DNA from: Thalassomonas haliotis
Lineage (GTDB): Bacteria; Pseudomonadota; Gammaproteobacteria; Enterobacterales; Alteromonadaceae
Direction: 5' to 3'
Assembly (NCBI RefSeq): GCF_028657945.1
Contig: NZ_CP059693.1
Location: forward strand, 6,386,001 to 6,450,000
Length of the DNA: 64,000 bases
Both the position numbers and the translations under genes were made by a program. Numbering within the stretch: the first letter of the stretch is position 1; each line of letters begins with the position of its first letter. Shown here in pieces: positions 58,620-64,000 of the stretch. The notes under the pieces are model-generated. The model saw nothing but the letters and a program-made list of their open reading frames with translations. It was not told where the DNA came from and did no database searches.

Positions 58620-59137
58620 ATAACCTCGAAAGTTTGTTTATCAAGTACAAAAAACTTGAGGCCAATCTTACTAGGTTTCTGTTGTTGAACTGAGTTTATT
58701 TACGGGAATTTTTAATCGTTTTTATTTAGATCAAAATTGAGGGCGGTAAAGCATAACCAGATTTACTGCTCATCCAGTTATTACTTGCCATTTCTATTTT
58801 ATAGGCTTGATAGGGCAAGAATGAGCTTATCAGTCTAACGGAGGTTTTAATGTTAACCCGCCATTAGTGAAATCCTTTGTGTTATTTGAATATAGAGATA
58901 AGGCTAGTGAATTCCACTTTATTATCGGGCCATAACATCTGGTAATGACATTGGCTTAAGTAGATAAAGTATTCAGGTTTTAAGTGCTGTAAATCGCCGG
59001 GATTATCTGTGAAGTTTCTGTGCTAATGAGCTGGCAAACATAACTGTTAACTTGTCTTTAGGCACTCGCGGGATATTAATAGGCACTTTGACAGTGTTTA
59101 AATCAAAGTAATGAGTTAAGGGGCAAGTTATATCTTT
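58620..59137. other. Intergenic region, nothing recognised
   Basis: 518 bp between mioC and a 68-codon frame. AT-rich, with short frames only and no clear hairpin or RNA gene. It probably holds the mioC promoter near 58620-58700. Confidence 0.5.
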
Positions 59138-59344
59138 TTATTGAGCCTTCCAGCGGCTCAGGCGGCGACTTAAAGTTGATTGGGTAATAGAGATATCTTT
59201 ATAGACTTCTAACCAGATCACTACTTCTTGTTGACTGGCGCCATGTTGATTGACTAATTCCAGAATATCGCTTTTAAAGTCATCCAGCGGATGTTTTTTT
59301 AGTTCAGCGCGCACAGCTGCCAGCTCTTGTTTCAAGTCCGTCAT
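59138..59344 (-). CDS. Small helical protein, unrecognised
   Basis: 68 residues, all predicted helical; the end ITQSTLSRRLSRWKAQ looks like a helix-turn-helix recognition segment, so DNA binding is possible. The ribosome site is weak (AGAG). No family recognised. Codon use resembles neighbours and the frame sits alone in a ~1-kb gap between mioC and mnmE. Confidence 0.55.
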   Translation of the reverse strand: MTDLKQELAAVRAELKKHPLDDFKSDILELVNQHGASQQEVVIWLEVYKDISITQSTLSRRLSRWKAQ

Positions 59345-59631
59345 TTGTTATGAATCTCTGTTAATTAATCTTTGTTATATGAGTAAAAAGTAGATCTTAT
59401 CCTAATGCAAGCTTCGATGCATAATTCATTCTAAAGTTGATTCACTTTTTATGATAATTTCTATGATTTTTGTTATGCATATCTTTATGCATTTTATCAT
59501 GATTTCTTTGATGCGTATGTTCAATCACTTTGACTGCAACATTAGCGGGCTGTAGGGACATGCCTGCAGTAGCCGCCTGAGACAGCGGCTACTTGAGTTA
59601 ATATAACGGATAGTGCTGTTTAAGCAAATGA

Positions 59632-61017
59632 TTATTTACCGATACAAAAAGAAGAAAATATTCTGCCAAGCAGGTCATCACTGGTAAATTCACCGGTGAT
59701 TTGATCAAGTTCTTGCTGACATAAGCGTAATTCTTCCGCGAGAATTTCACCTGCCACATAAGACTCCAGTTGCTCTAAGCCGGTGATCAAATGCTGATGG
59801 GCGTTTTCCAGTGCCGTTATATGGCGTCTTCTGGCAATAAAGCCACCTTCGGTATTGCCCTGGTAACCCATGATATCTTTCAGGTGTTCTTTAAGCTCCT
59901 GGATGCCCTGACCGGTTTTTGCCGAGAGGGTGACTATCTGGTGATCATTGGTATCGGTATAGCCGGTTTGTGCCTGGCTGATGTCTGCCTTGTTGCGGAT
60001 AATGCTCAGGCCGATATTTTTCGGTAATTTTTCGAAAAACTCCGGCCATAATACTTTAGGATCTAAAGAGTGTTCGTGGCTGGAATCCACCATAAGTAAA
60101 ACCCTATCCGCCTGGCTGATTTCCTGCCAGGCTCTTTCAATACCGATTTGCTCGACCTTGTCTGAGCTTTCCCTCAGCCCTGCGGTATCTATGATATGTA
60201 GCGGCATACCGTCGATATGTATCTGCTCGGACAATACGTCCCGGGTGGTACCCTCTATGTCGGTGACAATGGCGCTTTCTTTGCCGCTCAGGGCGTTGAG
60301 CAGACTGGATTTACCGGCATTGGGCCGTCCGGCGATCACTACCCGCATGCCTTCGCGGATCAAACTGCCTTGTTGGGCCTGTTTACGCACCTTAGTGACT
60401 TCGTTAATGATGTCTTTGAGATTATTAACGATCTTTTCATCGGCAAGAAAGTTGATTTCTTCTTCCGGGAAGTCGATGGCGGCTTCGACATACATACGCA
60501 AATGGATGACGTTTTCTACCATTTGGTGAATGAGTTTGGAGAAATCCCCCTGCAATGAGTTGAGTGCACAGCGGGCTGCCTGCTCCGAGCTTGAATTGAT
60601 GAGATCGGCAATGGCTTCTGCCTGGGTCAGATCCAGTTTGTCGTTTAAGAAGGCCTGTTCACTGAATTCTCCCGGTTTGGCTATCCTGACTTTACCCAAA
60701 GCGAGTATTTCTTTAAGCAGCATATCCAGAATTACCGGGCCGCCGTGGCCGTGAAGTTCAAGTACGTCTTCGCCGGTAAAAGAGTTTGGACCTTTAAAGT
60801 ACAGGGCTATGCCTTGGTCCAGCGCCTGCTTGTCGGCAGCTAGAAACGGCAGGTATTCTGCCTTACGGACTTCTGGAACCTTGCCTAATATCGCCAAAGC
60901 GACATTTTTTGCCTCCGGCCCCGAAACCCGGATGATACCTACGCCTCCCCGGCCGGGTGCCGTTGCTTGTGCGGCTATGGTTTCCTGATAACTGGTGGAG
61001 AGGCTTTGCGTGGTCAT
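59632..61017 (-). CDS. mnmE: tRNA modification GTPase MnmE
   Basis: 461 residues from ATG 61017; an upstream TTG start (61047) would add ten residues but is not needed. N-terminal formyl-THF-binding domain ([18 protein letters not shown]), G domain with [14 protein letters not shown] (P-loop), [10 protein letters not shown] and NKAD, and the C-terminal tetrapeptide CIGK with the conserved Cys. Partner of MnmG in cmnm5U34 synthesis. Confidence 0.97.
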   Translation of the reverse strand: MTTQSLSTSYQETIAAQATAPGRGGVGIIRVSGPEAKNVALAILGKVPEVRKAEYLPFLAADKQALDQGIALYFKGPNSFTGEDVLELHGHGGPVILDMLLKEILALGKVRIAKPGEFSEQAFLNDKLDLTQAEAIADLINSSSEQAARCALNSLQGDFSKLIHQMVENVIHLRMYVEAAIDFPEEEINFLADEKIVNNLKDIINEVTKVRKQAQQGSLIREGMRVVIAGRPNAGKSSLLNALSGKESAIVTDIEGTTRDVLSEQIHIDGMPLHIIDTAGLRESSDKVEQIGIERAWQEISQADRVLLMVDSSHEHSLDPKVLWPEFFEKLPKNIGLSIIRNKADISQAQTGYTDTNDHQIVTLSAKTGQGIQELKEHLKDIMGYQGNTEGGFIARRRHITALENAHQHLITGLEQLESYVAGEILAEELRLCQQELDQITGEFTSDDLLGRIFSSFCIGK

Positions 61018-61254
61018 ATAAGGGGTTCCAAGATAAATAATACTCAAATCGCGGCTATTATAAACGCTTAAACCTGTGCTGGGTATTTATACCGGGGAAA
61101 TTTATGCCTGAGAAATATAAATAACCAGGTTAAGGCAGAAAGGCTGAGTTGCGGATATAAATTCTGTCCTTCATATCCGTATGAGCGCAGGATAAAGATA
61201 TCCCTGTATAGAAAAGGCGGCCAATGCCGCCTTTTGTGTCAACCAATAGTGTTA

Positions 61255-62922
61255 TTAGCTGTTAGCTTTGGCTTTTTCCAGGTTGCTGAAGATGATCTTC
61301 ATCTGCACGATGGAAATAATGTTACTTACCAGCCAGTAAAGTACCAGGCCGGAAGGGAACCAGAAAAAGAACACGGTAAATACCACTGGCATATACTGCA
61401 TCATTTTTTGCTGCATCGGATCCTGAATTGTCATTGGCTGCATTTTCTGCATGATGAACATACTGATCCCCATAAGAACCGGTAAGACATAATAAGGGTC
61501 TAATGAAGATAAATCCTGGATCCACAGGAAGAAAGGCGCATGTCTTAATTCAATACTTTCTAAAAATACCCAGTAAAGTGCCAGGAATATCGGCATTTGG
61601 ATCAGCAAGGGTAAACAACCGCCGGCCGGATTCACTTTTTCCTTGCGGTATAGCTCCATCATCGCCTGGGACATTTTTTGTCTGTCACTGCCGAAACGCT
61701 CTTTTAACGCGGTCAGTTTCGGTTGTAATTCACGCATTTTTGCCATCGAGGTGTATTGTGCCCGGGTCAGGGGATACATACCGCCTTTTACGATCAAGGT
61801 AATGATGATAATGGCGATCCCCCAGTTGCCGACGCCGCCGAAGTTAAAGCTCAGGCCCAGGGCTTCAAAGTCGCCTGACTGGATAGTGGTCAGTAACCAG
61901 TACAGCGGCTGACTGATCATAAACAGGAAACCGTAATCTATGGTCAGATCCAGGTTTTCAGCAATTTTTTCCAATACCCTTTGATCTTTAGGGCCAACAT
62001 AAAAGGTGGCTGAGGTACTTGCCTGGCTGTTGGCGGCAATCGTGACTGCCGGAGCTTTGAAACCGATAACGGCATCGCGGTTGCTTGAGAAGCTGGTATA
62101 AAGCAGGTTGTTATCTTCGGCGCCCGGCACCCAGGAGGAAACAAAGTAATGCTGCAGCATAGCTACCCAACCACCCGGGGTAGATTTATTCAGGTTTTGA
62201 TCTTCGATATCATCGAAGTCATATTTTTCATAACGCTCTTCAGAGGTAGAATAAGCTGCGCCGCGGTAGGTTGGTATTAAAGCGCTTGAAGTATCGCCGC
62301 CGGCATTTTGTTTTAACTGGGCGTATAGTTGAACGCTGGCATTAGCGCTGCTGTTGTTGTTGATAATATATTCAACATTAACGCTGTAATCGTTTTTATT
62401 AAAGGTAAATCTTTTTGTTACCGCCAGCGCTTCGCTACCGGCATAATTCAGGTCAATTACCAACTGATCCTGATCGTTCAGGCGGTAGTCTGTTTGTGCC
62501 GTTTGATAAATGGGACGGCCGGGAATGATGCGGTCCAGGCCATTGGCACCGGTTAAACCGCTTTGGGCTATGTATTTTTGAGCACCATTTTGCATGATAG
62601 TAAATGGAATACCGTTGCCTTGCTCGGTTTCATACTTTAATAATTTTACTTCGACAATATCACCGCCGCGGGTATCGATTTTCATTTCAAATACATCGGT
62701 AGTGATATTGATCAGCCGGGCAGTCGCCGGAGCTGCTTTAACTTGTGGTGCGCCGCTGTCAGATGGCGGCACAAAATCCTGTGTTGCTCCCTGGGATTCT
62801 TCAAAAGACTGGCTTATTGCCGGTTCGCTGGGGGCGGGCGCATTGTCCTGTTGCCATTGGGTAAACAGCAAATAAGTAACAACGAGTAATGCAATAAACA
62901 ACAAATTGCGTTGGGATTCCAT
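61255..62922 (-). CDS. yidC: Membrane protein insertase YidC
   Basis: 555 residues. N-terminal membrane segment, a large periplasmic beta domain (about 60-330) and five C-terminal helices with WGIAIIIITLIVKGGMYPLT, the hydrophilic groove Arg in LTRAQYTSM, and AGGCLPLLIQMPIFLALYWV. Inserts subunits such as AtpE and AtpB. Seven bases after yidD. Confidence 0.97.
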   Translation of the reverse strand: MESQRNLLFIALLVVTYLLFTQWQQDNAPAPSEPAISQSFEESQGATQDFVPPSDSGAPQVKAAPATARLINITTDVFEMKIDTRGGDIVEVKLLKYETEQGNGIPFTIMQNGAQKYIAQSGLTGANGLDRIIPGRPIYQTAQTDYRLNDQDQLVIDLNYAGSEALAVTKRFTFNKNDYSVNVEYIINNNSSANASVQLYAQLKQNAGGDTSSALIPTYRGAAYSTSEERYEKYDFDDIEDQNLNKSTPGGWVAMLQHYFVSSWVPGAEDNNLLYTSFSSNRDAVIGFKAPAVTIAANSQASTSATFYVGPKDQRVLEKIAENLDLTIDYGFLFMISQPLYWLLTTIQSGDFEALGLSFNFGGVGNWGIAIIIITLIVKGGMYPLTRAQYTSMAKMRELQPKLTALKERFGSDRQKMSQAMMELYRKEKVNPAGGCLPLLIQMPIFLALYWVFLESIELRHAPFFLWIQDLSSLDPYYVLPVLMGISMFIMQKMQPMTIQDPMQQKMMQYMPVVFTVFFFWFPSGLVLYWLVSNIISIVQMKIIFSNLEKAKANS

Positions 62923-62928
62923 AATGTG

Positions 62929-63177
62929 TTATTTCTCTTTTTTTGAAGTTGGCACGGGATCATCGCCCCCTGCGTTAAGTGGATGGCATTTTAATATACG
63001 TTTGCCTGCTAACCAACCGCCTTTTATCACACCAAAGGTATTTATTGCTTCAATGGCATAAGTGGAACAGGTTGGATTAAATCGGCAATTTTGGCCCAGC
63101 AGGGGGCTAAGCAGACGTTGGTAAGCTTTTATCAGGCCTGTGGCTAGCGTTTTTGGCGCTGAATTATTTTTCGCCAT
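62929..63177 (-). CDS. yidD: Membrane protein insertion efficiency factor YidD
   Basis: 82 residues. Small basic membrane-associated protein with conserved [23 protein letters not shown] (cysteines about 32 and 38) and [24 protein letters not shown]. The start overlaps rnpA by 34 bp, the normal arrangement in gammaproteobacteria. Confidence 0.96.
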   Translation of the reverse strand: MAKNNSAPKTLATGLIKAYQRLLSPLLGQNCRFNPTCSTYAIEAINTFGVIKGGWLAGKRILKCHPLNAGGDDPVPTSKKEK

Positions 63178-63500
63178 ATTTTTTCTAATTGCTGGTTTAT
63201 TTCGCTGTTATCCAGCTTATCTATACCTGACTTCACCATAACCACGATATCGATACCGGGCAGATCATGCTGCTTGAGACGGAAACTTTCCCGTACCAGG
63301 CGTTTGATTCTATTACGTTGTACCGCCAGTTTGACGCGTTTTTTAGCCACGGCTAAACCTAACCTGTTGTGGTCAGTATTATTTGCGGTAATTAGAATGG
63401 TAAAGTGACTAGAACCATAGCGGGATGGTTTAGAAAAAACGGATTGGAATTGACCGGGAGTCAGTAAACGCGACTCCCGGTTAAACTCATAAGTAACCAT
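63144..63500 (-). CDS. rnpA: Ribonuclease P protein component
   Basis: 118 residues, basic. RNA-binding signature [13 protein letters not shown] (about 62-74) in the middle and N-terminal [15 protein letters not shown]. The protein subunit of RNase P. Lies 42 bp after rpmH in the rpmH-rnpA-yidD-yidC operon. Confidence 0.97.
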   Translation of the reverse strand: MVTYEFNRESRLLTPGQFQSVFSKPSRYGSSHFTILITANNTDHNRLGLAVAKKRVKLAVQRNRIKRLVRESFRLKQHDLPGIDIVVMVKSGIDKLDNSEINQQLEKIWRKIIQRQKR

Positions 63501-63542
63501 GTTGGCTACCCTATCTCTTTAATTTATAAAAAAGCAAAGAGA

Positions 63543-63677
63543 TTAAGCGCTAAGCTTTGCGCGGCCTTTAGCACGACGACGAGCAATTACGGCGCGGCCG
63601 TTCTTAGTAGCCATACGAGCACGGAAGCCATGGTTGCGCTTACGCTTTAATACACTAGGTTGAAATGTTCTTTTCAT
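63543..63677 (-). CDS. rpmH: Ribosomal protein L34
   Basis: 44 residues, [20 protein letters not shown] at the start and [13 protein letters not shown] at the end, the standard L34 sequence. Too short for a 60-residue cut-off, but unmistakable. First gene of the operon. Confidence 0.99.
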   Translation of the reverse strand: MKRTFQPSVLKRKRNHGFRARMATKNGRAVIARRRAKGRAKLSA

Positions 63678-63752
63678 TACGCTAATCCAGTCGGTTGTTG
63701 TTGCCCTGGCAAAACAGCCGTTTCGAGCACACAGGGTCTAAAAAAGGAGCGA

Positions 63753-63781
63753 ATTTTAAATAGTAGCGGCGCTTTTGTCAA
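63753..63781 (-). promoter_or_regulatory. Sigma-70 promoter of rpmH
   Basis: Minus strand TTGACA (63781-63776), 17-bp spacer, TAAAAT (63758-63753), about 75 bp before the rpmH start. The -35 is a perfect consensus and the -10 one base off. Confidence 0.75.
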
Positions 63782-64000
63782 TGTTTTAGTGTAATCTAAT
63801 TTCGAAGGATCGTTTAGGGATCTTCTGCCGATTTGGGCCGATCGTTTAAGATCGTTTTAAAATATCCACAGTTTTATAACAACATGGCTTGTTTTTTCAA
63901 AAATCAGCCTTTTTTTTATCTTTAATAGCAAAAAAATATAGTTATTTTGTTTTAGTGCTTATTTGCACTAATCGATTTCTAAGCCTTTAAAATCAACCAA
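63782..64000. other. AT-rich region between rpmH and (expected) dnaA
   Basis: No gene is seen. It includes several GATC sites, the near DnaA box ATATCCACA (63862-63870), and AT-rich DNA. dnaA, normally transcribed away from rpmH here, should begin beyond the window. Confidence 0.6.

Noticed and set aside
61018-61047. Longer mnmE start
   Set aside because: It would use TTG and add ten residues not found in MnmE; ATG 61017 matches family N-termini.

Overview
The window is chromosomal DNA from a marine gammaproteobacterium, most likely of the Alteromonadales (Colwelliaceae / Thalassomonas-Thalassotalea type; this is inference, not a database match). The right end holds the usual origin neighbourhood: rpmH-rnpA-yidD-yidC-mnmE, then mioC, an oriC-like segment dense in GATC sites and DnaA boxes, then mnmG-rsmG-parA-parB and the atpIBEFHAGDC operon, all on the minus strand. 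dnaA itself would lie beyond base 64000.

The left end (1-9158) is the right-hand part of a canonical Tn7-type transposon. It carries tnsA, tnsB, tnsC, tnsD and tnsE in order, with overlapping or nearly touching reading frames, catalytic residues at Tn7-like positions, three 20-bp TnsB-type repeats and a TGTGGATG-type terminus. It sits 24 bp downstream of the glmS stop codon, the classical attTn7 spacing. The first cargo gene after tnsE, cut by the window edge, encodes a GHKL (Hsp90-like) ATPase. glmS is preceded by a DeoR-type regulator, and a PagL-like lipid A deacylase gene diverges from it.

Between the pagL-like gene and glmU (12.6-31.8 kb) lies the most unusual region: 15 paralogous genes for small secreted proteins plus five larger exported or membrane-anchored proteins that I do not recognise. 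The small proteins share a signal peptide, a (V/I)Y(V/I)xG..H.L...DF motif, a GDxGQ(E/Q)L..D(I/V) motif, two framework cysteines and an invariant C-terminal E-x-F. Three subtypes are visible. A (8 genes) has an additional two-cysteine loop whose length and sequence differ in every member. B (5 genes) has a longer N-terminal region. C (2 genes) is shorter and lacks the loop. Upstream of most of the array are an 807-residue internally duplicated protein with an Asp-Pro linker, a coiled-coil membrane-anchored protein and three large exported proteins. This looks like a lineage-specific, diversified secreted-protein system.

From 32 to 46 kb: glmU; a putative operon of a PhoX-type lipoprotein with a collagen-like tether, a di-haem lipoprotein and an MntP-like membrane protein; a 56-residue exported peptide with four cysteines spaced exactly seven apart; an asparagine synthetase; a serine-hydrolase-fold lipoprotein whose catalytic residues are replaced; a 47-bp tandem repeat array whose last unit encodes the end of a histidine kinase; and a mipA-DUF3019-response regulator-kinase operon.

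All assignments come from reading the sequence and remembered family motifs. Counts and alignments were made by eye.
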